Assembly: GCA_928212115.1 (NCBI GenBank)
Contig: CAKMRJ010005634.1
Span: forward strand, 252,070,037 to 252,134,036
Length of the DNA stretch: 64,000 nucleotides
DNA from: Lactuca virosa
Lineage: Eukaryota; Streptophyta; Magnoliopsida; Asterales; Asteraceae
Direction: 5' to 3'
Part shown: positions 34,580 through 47,254 of the stretch, piece by piece
How positions within the stretch are numbered: position 1 is the stretch's first letter
How the letters are laid out: the number at the start of each line of letters is the position of its first letter
The notes under the pieces: model-generated
What the model was told of the DNA's origin: nothing
What the model saw: only the letters and a program-made list of their open reading frames with translations
The model's database searches: none
Program-made: the position numbers and the translations under genes

Positions 34580-34911
34580 TTGGCCCAACTAACCAACAAC
34601 CAAAGCAGATGTAAGATCTCCAACTTTAAGTCTGCCATTTCCTCTCTGTTACAAACACATCACATAATCAGCACATAAACAACATTGAAGTCAATTCAAA
34701 GAATTTCTGATATTTGCCACATTGATGGTAGTATTCAGCTTTACATGCTAAAAGATCTCTGTCACATTGATGGTAGTATTAAGCTTTACATGCTAAAAGA
34801 TCTTTGTTGTTTTTGAAGTGTACAAGTCAAGGATTTATTTGATGGTTTTATGCTAATGTCTTCTTTCTCCAGTTCATTGAATTTATCTTCAACAACACTT
34901 GATTTATCGTA
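34580..34911 (-). pseudogene. Unidentified exon-like fragments and a 44-bp tandem duplication
   Basis: At about 34635-34580 the minus strand reads RGNGRLKVGDLTSALVV between AG and GT borders. At 34911-34790, after TTTTCAG, it reads YDKSSVVEDKFNELEKED. I do not recognise either. In between, a 44-bp unit beginning CACATTGATGGTAG is duplicated (34719 and 34763). Orientation matches the other captured pieces. Confidence 0.4.
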
Positions 34912-35640
34912 CTGAAAATAAACAAAAATGAAAAACATTATATGTTGTAAAGTATAAGATGTTTTGATGCATGTCACATGGGTGTTGTGGATATATTTAG
35001 GTACTTTTTTTTATCAAACATGAATAGAATGAAGAAAACCAGCCATCTTCTTGAGCAAACTGTAGAGATGAAAGAAAACTTTCTCTGAAATTGAATAAAA
35101 AACAAACAATCACATGATGATTGTTTGAAATTTGAAGATAATAACAATAGGGCGTGAGTAGGATGATCATGATATTAATATTAATAACCTGAGATTAAGT
35201 GAAAATTTACTATTATCAACAAATATATATGGGTTTTCTTTGGATTCTATAAGAATTTAAGCATCTAACATATGATTACAGTCAAATAATCACAAAATAG
35301 ATACAATTTTTTAAACTTATGAAAGTTACATTGTTGTTTCAACGAGGTGTGGTTGTTGAAGACGACGATAAAAAGGGAGGAGTGTGGCTATTGTGATCGG
35401 AGCGTATCAAGTTTTAGACCGGCGGTTCTTTCATACTGAGGAGAGGCAACTTCATAATCTCTTACAGACAGTCGATATGGAGGAAGGAGATGAATGTGGT
35501 CACCAAACTAGATCGATGTAAGAAAGAGATCTCATGTGATGAATGTTCGGTGGACAGAGGAAGAAGAGAGAGAGAGAGGTATTATAAAGGAGTGTGGAGT
35601 GATCGATCAAAGTGGAAGGAGTCCAGATAAGGATCCGATG

Positions 35641-36035
35641 TATCATATGTGTGTGAGAGATCATTGTTTTCTTCGATTTCGACCCGCATCAGGTCAACAC
35701 AAATGAATTATACCGATTCAGTTCTAGTGTCTCCATCTTCACCATCAGACTTGACCATTGCAGCAACGAAATCGATCGCCAATGGCAGAATCTAGGTTAC
35801 ATGTAGTGAGAGAAAGAGGAGGATACGATCTGTGTGGGATCTGATGAATCATATGTGTGTAAGAGATCATTATTCTCTTTGATTTCGACTTGCATCAGGT
35901 TAACACAAATGAATTGTACCGATTATGTTCTAGCGTCTCCATCTTCACCATCAGACTGGACCATTGCAGGAATGAGATCGATCACCAATGGCGGAATCTA
36001 GGTTACACCTTAGAAAATGTGAAAGAGAGGGGGAT
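35641..36035. repeat. Tandem duplication of about 200 bp near the right end of E1
   Basis: 35641-35847 and 35848-36035 share TCATATGTGTGTRAGAGATC, GATTTCGAC.YGCATCAGG and CTCCATCTTCACCATCAGAC. Divergence is visible but modest. Non-coding. Bases 34980-35640 and 36036-36198 show nothing else recognisable. Confidence 0.8.
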
Positions 36036-36263
36036 ACGATCTGTGTGGGAACTGGGAAGGTAATTAATATAATTTTTCTGGGAATAACTTTTTATTCCAA
36101 TATTACCCTTCATATTTTCATAAAAAGTCCTAAAATGCTATTGGAATTAATAATAATTACAATCATGCCATTACTAATCCAAGCCTTTCATTTTTTTTGA
36201 TCTAACGCTTCACCTTTAGTTCTCGGGTTCTCGGGAAACTATGAGTTCTCAAATGATCATTTC

Positions 36264-36269
36264 TCTCTG

Positions 36270-36331
<62 letters not shown>
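36264..36331. repeat. (CT)n and (TA)n microsatellite
   Basis: CT run passing into a TA run, between E1 and the Helitron. Confidence 0.95.
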
Positions 36332-36335
<4 letters not shown>

Positions 36336-39294
36336 CTAGGTTATAACCCGTGTACAACACGGGACAACATAAAACAATTTAGTTAATTATTAATTTAAAT
36401 TAATTTTGCAATATATTTTGAAGATATAAACAACATTATTTATATTTATATTAATGATAAAATGATTATGTTATATAATGAGATATAATTCTAAAAGAAT
36501 GTACTAAACCAATGATGAAGATAATATAATAATGATACATGAACACAAAACTATTATAAATGTTAATGGTCATGTTTAGATCTCCAGAATAACATTGTAC
36601 TTTTATTAATTTATTTATTATAACTTCATATTTTCAATATTATGTGGTTAAAACAATCATTAGCCACAATCCTGATAACTAATTAAAGAACCGTATTTAC
36701 GGAATTTATAACATTCGTTCTTATCATTTGAAATCAAAGTGAAATTTGATTCATCCTTTCATGAAGTCAACATTAAATTCCAAGTAATTTTTGGCGATTC
36801 CTAATTAAAATTTGCAATAAATTACGTTTATGTACACATATTCATATGGTTAAGACTATAATGTATCTTAGTACTGAACGTAAGAGTGTATAAATAATGA
36901 AAAGACAAAAATAACCTTCTTTTGTGCTGTTTAGTTTTCCATTAATTCATATATAGGTAAAAGGAATAAAGTGTTGTCAAATAAGGCTTTTATGTTTTTC
37001 TAAAGTTAATAAACCGTCAAATAAAATCAAATGACCATTTTATGTCTATATTGAAAAAAATCACAATAATCGTCAAATTTAACAATAAGCTATATTTCTT
37101 ATCCCCCTCCCCTTTAGTATTAGTGACAACTGATTAAACCTATTAGAAACTATATATAAAGAAACATTATCAATTAAATAAACAAATAAACAAAAGTACA
37201 TTGAAATTTACAGAAATGGTCCTTATATGTGTTGTATGTGCAGGAAATTACAAAGTAATAAATAATTTAACAGAAATGGTGTAAGAAAAATGGTCCCTCA
37301 GTTAAATGTAAAACTAAGTTGCTACAATCGGTTATTGAACATAAGCATGTTGTTATTATTGTTCCTTCAATTAAAAATACACACATTGACACACAGAAAT
37401 TGTCCATGTTGGTCACACACAGAGAGAAAGTAAAATGCAATAAAAGATTGTATGTATGTATAAAAATACAAAAATGACCCCTGTTATAATTTTTTTAATA
37501 GTTAAAATTTACAGATTGGTCCATGTTATACACTGATGCACAAGATTGTATAAAATTAAAAAATAATCCCACCTTGAAGCAATTAAATTGCAGAACAATT
37601 GAAGGAAGACCTCCAGTTGTTGATGAGACCTTCGTCCACGATTACAAAACCTTCGACATAGTTAAACTTCTTGGAGCTTGGTTGACCATGGAGGGAGATG
37701 AGCTATTCTTGATCATGGGTAAACACGTAGAAATTAGAATACGGTACACGGATCCATCTCACCTGCAGGTAATAAGTAATTAATTGTCAATTATCATAGA
37801 ATAATAAGTTAAGAGAGAAGAGTAATGGGCCATAACCTAAAAAGAGTGAGAAAATGACATTATGTTTGTCGATGGAATAATAATAATAATAATAACTGGC
37901 ATATCAACAACAACACAAACACAAACGCAAACGCAAGCAAGTTTTGATTGGTTGAAAAAACTTCATATATCACCATGAATTGAACATGAACATGGACCAC
38001 TAAATCATTGCTCTTTTGTAAATAATTATAATTTACTTTGTTTTCTCCAAAATTGTACTGTATTTTCATGGAAAGAATATGTAATTAAAATAGTAAATTA
38101 AACATATCGAAAGAAATTAAAACATACTCTTTGAGGGGAAGCTTCCAATGCAATTCTAGCCCTTGTGATGATCCCAAATTGACCTAGCCCTCCCATAACC
38201 GCATGGAACAACTCTGAGTTTTTATTCTCTGCGCACGTTACCACCTCTCCTTTTCCTACAATTGCTCACAAAATAGACCATTAATCAATGGATCTGAATG
38301 AATTAAGTTATGATTTGTATGGTGGTGCATTGTTGGGTTGTACGGTATAAGAAAGTAATGTAGTAGGCTAAGTATCGTTTTAAAAATCATGCATGAAAGA
38401 GGATGGTGGAATTCATTAATTACCTGTGACGACATTGACCTCATGAACATTGCTAATCTGAGGGCCATGGTTGAAAGCTTGCTCACTATGAAAATTGCAT
38501 ACCGAAACCGACAAATTTAGCTATTAAACCAAAATAAAGACTCTCACAGGTGATCATGTAAATGTATTTCTCTTAGACATTTCATCGAACACCTTTAGAT
38601 CACTCCTAAATCTACACATTTACCATGGATTGTCACAAAAGAATCCTGATTGAGATCTTCAAATACAACAAAAAAACAGCAGTATAATAAGACATAAGAA
38701 TACGAATACAACAAAAACAAAAACCAACCCCTTTTTGCCTACTTACAAAAAGCTGATTTAATTGGATATGAATAAAAAACATCATTCAAGGTTCTACTAA
38801 ACCTTGAAACCAAAAATCCAAAAAAAATTTAATATAAATAGAAAAGAAGTGAGCGAGGGGAAGAGTTTAACCTAAATATAAAAAAGCAATGACAACCGTG
38901 CACATCGAAACCATTATTTAGTTATCATCCCTTAAGAAAAATTGAGCAGCGAGACAACGAAGGAAAGATACAAACGGTCGAAGGATAATTCTTAAGCGAG
39001 GAGAGATAATGGTGATGAAGGTGAAAGGCGTAGGTTTTGTCAACAGGGAGAGATTTTATAAATGGGAAAGTTTGAAATGGAATCCAAATTAGTAACTGTT
39101 GCAATCAAATCCCTAATTTGTTTCCTAATTTTTAGGAACGAACTAAGAACGAAGGATATAAGCATGATAATGAGTCAAAGAAAGCAGGGGCAATTTTGGA
39201 AATGCAGTTGGATGATAGAAGCGGGAAAACTTGATTGGAGGGGGCTAAGAAAATGCCACGTGGCATAAATGTACTTATTCATTAGATTAGGGGA
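36336..39294 (-). mobile_element. Helitron H1 carrying cytokinin dehydrogenase exons
   Basis: The minus-strand 5' end is TCCCCTAATC at 39294 preceded by A. The 3' end is CTAG at 36339-36336 followed by T. A hairpin CCCGTG/CACGGG with a short loop sits at 36346-36363, about 7 bases inside, as in classical Helitrons (5'-TC, hairpin, CTRR-3', insertion between A and T). No Rep/helicase seen, so non-autonomous. The interior contains exons of a plant gene in the same orientation. Confidence 0.75.
37606..38493 (-). pseudogene. CKX: Cytokinin dehydrogenase gene fragment, three exons
   Basis: Exon a (about 38493-38424) encodes QAFNHGPQISNVHEVNVVTG. Exon b (38255-38128) encodes KGEVVTCAENKNSELFHAVM, then GGLGQFGIITRARIALEASP. 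Exon c (37762 to about 37606) encodes VRWIRVPYSNFYVFTHDQE-stop, then YVEGFVIVDEGLINNWRSSF. These are consecutive blocks of cytokinin oxidase/dehydrogenase, from the FAD-binding domain into the substrate domain. Introns of 168 and 365 nt keep GT (GTAATT, GTATGT) and AG (TTGTAG, CTGCAG) borders in correct phase. The premature TAG, a frame change and missing ends make it a pseudogene. Intact CKX enzymes degrade cytokinins. Confidence 0.88.
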
Positions 39295-39316
39295 TATATA
39301 TATATATATATATATA

Positions 39317-39679
39317 TACTACCTAATAAATAAAAATACTTTTCCCACATGTCATCTTCTTCTTCATTCTGACAAATGTCTTTTTCTAAAATTTTTAAAA
39401 TTGTTATTTTCCACTTGTCATTTTTTGGGGATTTCAATTTTATTAAACTAAATTTCCAAAAAAATTCTAATGGATTTGATATATGTAAGGTTATCATTCT
39501 ATTAATTTGATAATAAATTCTCATAAATGCTCCAAACGATTTAATTTCTTTCATAAATGCTCCAAAAGATTACATTTTGTTATGGAAAAACATTATTTTG
39601 TAAAATATTTAATGTTTATATATTCACATTAAATTTTTATTTTTACTAAATCCGTGTAATACACGGGTCTCACACCTAG
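39317..39679 (+). mobile_element. Short non-autonomous Helitron H2
   Basis: The 3' end CTAG at 39676-39679 is followed by T. A hairpin CCGTGT-AAT-ACACGG lies at 39652-39666, nine bases inside. The 5' end near CTACCTAATAAATAA resembles the H1 start but lacks a clear TC. About 360 bp, non-coding, between (TA)n tracts. Confidence 0.65.
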
Positions 39680-39680
39680 T

Positions 39681-39737
39681 ACATATATATATATATATAT
39701 ATATAATATATATATATATTATATATATATATATATA

Positions 39738-39769
<32 letters not shown>
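39681..39769. repeat. (TA)n and (GA)n microsatellite
   Basis: Interrupted TA run followed by a GA run. Confidence 0.95.
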
Positions 39770-40019
39770 AGGTTCAAATATTCTAACTAAATATTGTGTG
39801 GATGTAAGAATCATTATGGACCATTCATTTCAATTTTAATTAATTTTAAATTTATTTAATATATAAGGGTAGAATAGTAATCTTGTATAATTAGTAAATA
39901 ATATCCTTAATTAGATTCCCGTTTTTATGGAAACAATTAATTTCAAATGAAAAAAAAAATTCCTAACTTTTAATTGTTACATATATATACGAGCTTTTAA
40001 GCCCTAAAAAACTCAATCA

Positions 40020-41340
40020 GAATCCTCTACTTTTGGTCCTCCACCTGTGGTGTTGATGGGGAAACGATCAGCAACAGGGCTCCGATGAGTGTAGTTTGGC
40101 AGCGATGGTCGACGGGAAGAGGAACACCGCCATCATCTTCCATCGACAGGAAGAACGCGAGGCGACTGCTGCCTCGTATCTGCATCAATTTCCATCGATG
40201 AACGCCGCCATCATCTTCCATCTGTTCGTCGACCAGATTGACAATAGGTACTCCGATTTTCTTTTCTACTTCTTCTCTGTGATTACACATTGCAAGAGGT
40301 AACAATGTTTTTTTACTCTTTTTTTTGCTCTACTGTAGTAGTAATGAACAAATTAAGGAGCCTTGTTTTTGAGAAAACTAAGGCAAAGAAGATAGGAGCA
40401 ACGGTTAGGACAAGACCTATTTTTATTCAAATCACCCTGTACATTCTTGATGCTTTCAACAATGGCAAAATGCCTACGATAGCTTGCGTAACGGAGGTTA
40501 GCTCTTTAATCACTTACTTTGTCCTCAATGATGATATTATTTTCTATGATCGCCTATTTTGAATCAGCTAATTGCATTCATGCTTCGTGTATTCCGCTTT
40601 GAGTATTGTCTCAAGTTCTCAACTTTTCACATCTTTTAGAATATTGAAAACACCGAGCGCCAAAAGTCATTGAAATCTACAACAACTGCTACTGTAGTCG
40701 GCAGTCCCCCTGCATATTTTTTTGATAGATTAAAGCTGATTTGCATCCTAAATATTTGTGAATGATTGTTGAATTCATATGATTTCTAATTTTGAAGATT
40801 GTCAATCTACTTCACAGTTTAATATAAACTGATTTTTAATTGCATTTGTTTGACATATTGATTGTTATGATTTATCATATTTAATCTTTTTTTGAAAATG
40901 ATTCTTTACCTGGTAAATGTAAAGTGTTGTTGCTTCATAATTTCAGCTTCAATATTGGAGTTTTACTTGCTAAATGCAAGTTGAAAGCTAGGGATTTGAT
41001 TTTTTTATTTCTTTTTCACATAATGATCAGGTTAAGTAAAACATATGAGGTAATTTCAACAGAATGTATACGGTAATTGAATCTTGAATTCCAATTCTAC
41101 TAGAATGGAATCATGAATTCCAATTCTGTTGGAATGGAATTTGGATATTTTCTCACTGATTTATGTATGTTATACATGAAACAACCAAAAAATATGGACC
41201 AAAAATTTCGTTTTAAAACTTATAACAAAACCATAAGTCATCCATCATTATAAAGAAAATCAAGAATCATGTATCTCAAAACATCATGTCAAATAATGTA
41301 TCAAAATCATGTGAGAAAAATATCAGAGTCTTAACATCCC
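40020..41340 (+). other. Unidentified exon-like region in E2
   Basis: GC-richer than its surroundings around 40030-40260. Open stretches at 40096-40302 and 40290-40562. The latter includes MNKLRSLVFEKTKAKKIG and ILDAFNNGKMPTIACVTE before a possible GT donor. No family recognised with confidence. 40563-41340 is AT-rich with nothing seen. Confidence 0.35.
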
Positions 41341-41344
41341 AGGC

Positions 41345-42065
41345 AAAAACGATGGTGTGTGCCATGCGATCATGCCGAGCCCTTCCCCTTGCTAGTGGAA
41401 GTACCTGAAACCAAAACTGAAAACTGTAAGCATATTTTGGGCCCCGCCCCTGCTACATCAAGTCAAGCTCGGCATCGGCTTTCCCGTCATCGAACTCTAT
41501 TCGGCATCAGGTCTCGCCCAACATCGAGCCTCGCCCGGCATCGAGCAAATCGCGGAATACATAAGAGCATAACATCAATACACATAACCTAAGCAAATAA
41601 CATTAACACTTAAACATTCTGCGGGCCCCGCCCGACATCGGACCGTAATCGGGTAACATACTAAAATTCCTCGGGACTGTCCCAAAATCAGACCGAAGTC
41701 CAGAAACATACAATACAAACACATGCAAGAATCACAAAGACATCAAGCATGAAAGCATTCCTTGGGACCGCCCCGACATCGGATCGAAAAGCATATAAAC
41801 CTACATCGGGCCCCGCCCGGCATCAGATCATAGTCTGGAACTACTACTAGCTAAACGGGTCGGCCTTGATGCCTTAGACCCATTCCTACTGGAGGAAACT
41901 CACCTTGAATGCTAGCTGTGAAATCTCGTGTGAGGAATCTCTGATGGCTGCTCCAATGACTCCCCGGCTATCAATTTCACAATAACACTTAATCACAATC
42001 TGCTAATCCTTTTTAGGGTAAAATGACCATTTTACCCCTGGTCAAAGTCAACGTCCTGGTCAAAG
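41345..42065 (-). repeat. Old P-type LTR fragment, reversed
   Basis: The reverse strand matches P LTR landmarks in order: the GACTTTGACC tandem with TAAAATGGTCATTTTACCC, CCGGGGAGT, GGTGAGTTTCCTCCAGTAGG, the CGGAC..GTCCG repeat array (decayed), and the ACTTCC..AAGGGGAAGGGCTCGG block. Much more diverged than the three other P LTRs. The palindrome-bearing part is absent. 42066-43500 is AT-rich without a recognised gene. Confidence 0.75.
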
Positions 42066-43524
42066 TCAAAGTCAAGGTCAAAAGATGTTTAAGAATTTAT
42101 CATTTCATTACAAATAAACACACCTCTAATTACAATCGTATATGAATACAACTCTGACCATACATGAAAACATTTTAACAGAATACAAAATACATCTAAA
42201 TTCGTATATTTTATTCATAAATGAATATTATGCAAATCATAAATGAATTCCTGCATTGTTATTTTTTCTTCGAATGTTCTTGTTGGTACCATACATATTG
42301 AAACGAAGAGGGGTGCCCTTGATCATGCTATCGATTTCCATGCTTTACGGTTATCCTTATTCCGAATATCAAGCTCTAAATTACACATGTTCAAAACATA
42401 AATCATTAAGGTATAAAATCATGGAGTATTCATTGATGATTAACTACAAATGAGACATTTGATAATTTATTCATATAAGATTACAAGTAAATATTTATTG
42501 ATAGATTCACATAGTCACATTCATAAATGAATAAAACTAGATTCACATATATTAATACCATGATTCAAAAAACTTAAACGGAAATTGAAGACCAGAATGT
42601 CCCTACCGTTTTCTTGAAATTAATTCAAAAAATGTAATTTAGAATTTTTATAATAACTGGTTTTAGTATATTTCACTCTATTGTAGACTCAATAAACGAG
42701 AATTGATCAATAACAATCATTTAAACCTAGCAGTTGATCCAATTCAAACCTCAAATTAAGATATTTAAAATATGCGACTCGTATTTTACTCTGCATATCA
42801 CACAAAAATAAAATCTAAAAAGTATATAAGAATTAAGAAAAATAGGTACCTGTAGGATAGCAAAACCCTGAATTCTTCATTAACCTTATTGACAAAAAAT
42901 CCAGACAGAAAAACCTTAGTATCCCAAATGGTTACCGAAAACATAATTTCATAGAAAAAAATATAAGAAGAAGATGAAGATAGGTTGTGGTAGAAAATAC
43001 ATTCGAAAGACACACAATAAATAGGACAACGATGATGGTTTTGAATATCGATCTGGGCGGCAGAGAAGTTAGACGATAGGTGTGACAGACATGAATGGCG
43101 ATGCTTGGGCGGCGTTGTTTGTTCGAAGTTGGTCAGTGGTAGTGGTTGTGCTTTGGAATAATGATGATGGAGGTGGTGGTCCGCCATTTTTGTCGAAATC
43201 GAAGATGCTGGATCGAGAAGAAGGAACAATTGATGGAGGCGGTTTATTATCGACTTAACCCTAAGTGTGGAGAGAAAGAGAGATGAAGAGGAAGACGAGA
43301 AATTTGAAAGGAAATATGAGAGAGACTGAGAAATTATAGGAATAGGCTAAAGTTGCAATTACAATCATACCCATTTGACTTTTTAAAAGTTACACTATAA
43401 TACCAATAATTTTAAAATTTACATAAATGGTTCGTCTGATAATAGCTTAAGATTTTGAATATTTAGATGGTCCAGATCTGTTCTCGCGTTCTCAACCTTT
43501 TAGGTGTTCTCATTTGATTCTACT

Positions 43525-43529
<5 letters not shown>

Positions 43530-43589
<60 letters not shown>

Positions 43590-43623
43590 GTATATTGAGA
43601 GAGAGAAAGAGAGAGAGAGAGAA
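43530..43623. repeat. (TA)n and (GA)n microsatellite
   Basis: TA run then GA run, preceding a copia-like LTR. Confidence 0.95.
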
Positions 43624-43655
43624 AACCAAATTTATTCATAGAATCATAGAACCAC

Positions 43656-44274
43656 TGTTGGGGTCGAAAGTGATTGTGAGATGTCGAAAATGGCTATGGC
43701 ATTTAGTGTGTCGAAAGTCAGTTTGTAAAGTTTATTATAAGGGCATTTATGTTTCGAAATTGTAATGTCGAGTCCCTTAATTTTTTTGTATGCTTTCTTT
43801 ATACTTATAAATATGGGATGGATACATGTTTAGAGGGTAGCATGAATACTTGTATTGTACTCTCATATTCTCTTGTATTCTCTGAAAGCATTAATTGAGC
43901 CAACCAGATTATATTTAGATCTTGTGTTCTAAATCATTTCTTAAATCTGATCTCGTATTGCAAACTCGATTCAATCTACACTACATTTGGTATTAGAGCA
44001 TGAATCATTCTGCGTTGATCTGATTTTCTCTTATTTCAAAAGTATTTTGAGTCTCGTTCTAGATTAAAAAGTTTCAGCACTTTTGATTTTGAAAATCCTA
44101 TTAGATCTTCAGTAGTGATTCGATTCTTCTATTGGATTGTTTAATCGAGTGTTCGTTTTCTATTTTCTGGTTGATTCATCCATTAATTTTCAAATTCCTG
44201 AAGCTTTTCTCAAAAACTATCCGTACATCAATGGCGAACTTTAACATGAACACCATGACCTCCTTTTCTCATCT
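43656..44274 (+). mobile_element. 5' end of a copia-like element, truncated
   Basis: A 330-bp LTR-like stretch (43656-43985, TGTTGGGG to CACTACA) is followed by TGGTATTAGAGC at 43988, one mismatch from the initiator-tRNA primer site. A 230-bp leader and an ATG at 44231 (MANFNMNTMTSF) follow. The sequence then switches to reversed element-A RT. The gag start is too short to prove the superfamily. Confidence 0.65.
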
Positions 44275-46875
44275 TCTTGTTTCTCTTCCCAGTCAAAGGC
44301 CACGCCTTTCTGGGTCAATGTCGTAAGGGGTTTCGTGATTCGAGAGAAATTCTGTATGAACCTGCGGTAGTAGCCAGCGAGGCCTAGAAATTGACGAATT
44401 TCCGTAGGCGTCTTTGGTGCTAACCAGTTCTCAATAGCTTTAATTTTGGATGGGTCCACGTGGATTCCTTCTTCGCTAACCAAGTGTCCTAAGAATTCGA
44501 CTCTTCGGATCCAAAATTCGCACTTAGAGAACTTCGCATATAGCTTCTCCGTTCGTAAGGTTTCCAGGACTTGTTGTAGATGATTGTTATGCTCCTCCTC
44601 GCTTCGAGAGTAGATAAGTATATCATCAATGAAGATGATGACGAAGTGATCCAAGTAAGGACGACATACTCTATTCATCAAGTCCATGAATACTGCGGGC
44701 GCATTGGTCAGTCCAAACGGCATCACTACAAACTCGTAGTGGTCGTAACGAGTTCGGAAGGCTGTCTTCGGAACATCCTCCTCAAGCACTCGTAACCGAT
44801 GATATCCGGACCTCCGATCAATCTTGGAAAAGTAACTCGCCCCCTGCAGTTGGTCGAATAAATCGTCTATGCGCGGAAGAGGGTAACGATTTTTGATCGT
44901 AAGCTTGTTGAGTTCCCTGTAATCGATGCACATACGGAACGATCCGTCTTTCTTCTTCACGAACAAGACCGGTGCTCCCCAGGGTGAGAAGTTTGGTCTT
45001 ATAAAGCCCTTGCTGAGCAGTTCGTTAAGTTGACCGGATAGTTCTTGCATCTCAGCAGGTGCTAGACGATAGGGCGATTTGGCTACGGGGGTAGCTCCTG
45101 GAATTAAGTCGATTCTGAATTCGACTTGACGTTGGGGAGGTAAACCCGGTAGTTCTTCAGGAAAGACGTCAGGGAAATCGCGTATTACGGAGAGGTCTTT
45201 TAGGTCTTTTGTTTTCCGGCTCGTGTCGACGATGTGCAAGGAATGCATGATATTCCTTACGCAAGTACTTCTGGGCTTGAATACTTGAGATGATATGAAG
45301 GCTCGTACTGGGTTTGTCTCCGTAGATGAACAAGGTTTCGTTATTTGATAGATTTAGACGGATGGCTTTGTCGAAACACAGGATATCGGTACGATGGAGA
45401 CTCAACCAGTCCATGCCCACAATGACATCGAAGCTCTTGATTGCTACTGGTATGAGGTCGATTGGAAATGAATGATTATCTAGCGTTAGGGTACAACCTA
45501 CGTAAATCTCGTTGGAACTCTCTGTCTTTCCATTACCCATTTCTACGACGAAGGTTTCTTTTAGTGCTTGCGGTGATTGTTTAAGTAAGTGTTTAAAGTT
45601 TTGGTTTTACGAAGCTCCTCTCTGCCCCACTATCAAATAGGATACAAGCATAAGAATTATTGAGAAGGAACGTACACGTGACTACTGTGGGGTCTGCTAC
45701 TGCTTCAGTGTGGCCAATAGCAAGTAGTCTTCCTGCTCCACCCGCATTCCCAGCCTTTGGACAGTTTCTTTTGAAGTGTCCTATCTCGCCACAACCGTAG
45801 CAGGCCTGGCTTACTCCTATACTAGGGACCTGGGAAATGGGTTTGGGTGGTGTTCTGCAAAACTGGGCAGTATGGCCCTTCCGGTCGCAATTTGTGCAGT
45901 GCATTTCCCGGCAGGGGCCGTTATTATGGAAAGAGCACTTAGTGCACTTGTATAAGCTCCCTCAATATGTTTTGGCTGGTACAGGGGCAGCAGGAGTAGT
46001 GGCAGCATGGACAGCCACCGTCTGTTGGTTCTTGGAAGAGGATTGAGCTGATTTGCCCTTCTTTCGGTCCCACCGCTTCCTCTTGTTGTCAGTTGTCTTG
46101 GTTGGTGCGGTGGCTGCCGTTGTAGTTGTTGATGGAGTAGAAGGAACTTCATGATCAATCAGCCTTTGGGCCAATTCCTTGGTACTATCAAAGGTCGTAG
46201 GGTGTGATGCTAGAACGTTCCCTCGATACGGGGGTACTAGACCCCAGATGTATCTTTCAATCTTCTTACTTTCGCTGGGGACCATGTTGGGACATAGAGT
46301 CACCAGGTCGCAGAACCTGGCTGTATAGGCCACTATGTCGAAACCCTTCATTTTGAGGTTCCACAGTTCCTCCTCGAGCTTTTGAACCTCGCCCCTCGGG
46401 CGGTACTCCCTGGTCATAAGGTCCTTCAGTGTATCCCAGCCCATGGCGTTAGCTGCTACCAATAAGAGTGATTTGACATGGCCATTCCACCACGTCAAGG
46501 CCCTTTCGGTGAAGGTGCAAGCAGCGAACTTTATCTTGCTTTCTTCAGGGCATGAGCACATCTCGAAGATTGCTTCTGTTCTCTCGATCCATTGGAACAG
46601 TGCAATGATCCCTCCGGTTCCGTTGAAGTACGTTGGTTTGCAGCTGATGAAATCCTTATAGGTACACTCCCGTGTACGTGGGTGGATTTCACCATGTCTG
46701 GAGTTGGTGCCCGTTCCAGCTCCACTTGCATCACCAGAATTATTTGGGCCATAGCTGCGGTCACAGCTGCAGTTACAGCTGCCTGAAACATCACCACATC
46801 GAACTGCGAAGGAGGTGGTGGTGGTGGAGTTTGACTCGCAGGCGTGTTTCTGGTCGGACGCTTTCGAGGCGGCAT
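44275..46875 (-). pseudogene. Copy C: gag-protease-RT, truncated
   Basis: Near-identical to 14871-17466 of element A. Broken by a 1-nt loss near 46739, a 1-nt gain near 45606 and a 2-nt loss near 45236. RT keeps FIDDILIYS, but KIDL reads KIDR. The 3' end stops within the RT-RNase H linker, fused to a copia-like leader, so RNase H and integrase are absent. Zinc knuckles and the protease motif ILFDSGAERSFV are present. Confidence 0.93.
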
Positions 46876-47254
46876 CTTTTACTGAAAGTTGAAAGAGATG
46901 AATGAGAATAGTGAGAATCAATTGTAAGTATGATGAGAGTGTTTCATGGACTAAATCGCCATAGTCCAATCATCAGGTAGAGACATAACAATAGAGTGCG
47001 GAAACACAAGAGTAAGAACATGCCAATAGATTAGATAACTGCCAATATTACTGGTATTAATGATGTAAAATGAGTTCGGGAAAATTGACCTAACAGTAGG
47101 TCTTACATCAAACCATAAGGGAAAATGTTGGCAGTTTAGAAGTCTAGCTAGAGTACTTTCAAAAGTTAGGAATATTTTACAGACAAGTGCTCCCTAGAGC
47201 ACAGAAAAGAAAGGGCTATTCCTTAATTCAAAAGCAAAGATGAGTCGACATCTT
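46876..47254 (-). other. Copy C spacer between extra ORF and gag
   Basis: Matches 17467-17844. No feature recognised. Confidence 0.6.

Larger units (their letters stand above)
39770..43525. mobile_element. E2: probable second (TA)n-flanked element
   Basis: The left end ATAGGTTCAAAT and the reversed right end ATAGGAGTAGAATCAAATGA, each next to a microsatellite, are weak inverted ends, and both sides carry a GGACCAT block. The interior contains unrecognised open stretches and an old LTR fragment. Boundaries and class are tentative. Confidence 0.35.

Noticed and set aside
37523..37783. Plus-strand 86-codon ORF as a gene
   Set aside because: It is the antisense shadow of cytokinin dehydrogenase exon c on the minus strand.
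40290..40562. Resemblance of an ILDAFNNGKMPTI segment to plant guanylate-binding proteins
   Set aside because: Too short and only loosely similar; left as unidentified.
42798..43229. 143-codon minus-strand ORF in E2
   Set aside because: Histidine- and serine-rich then hydrophobic, with no family signature; may be part of a captured fragment but not supportable as a gene.
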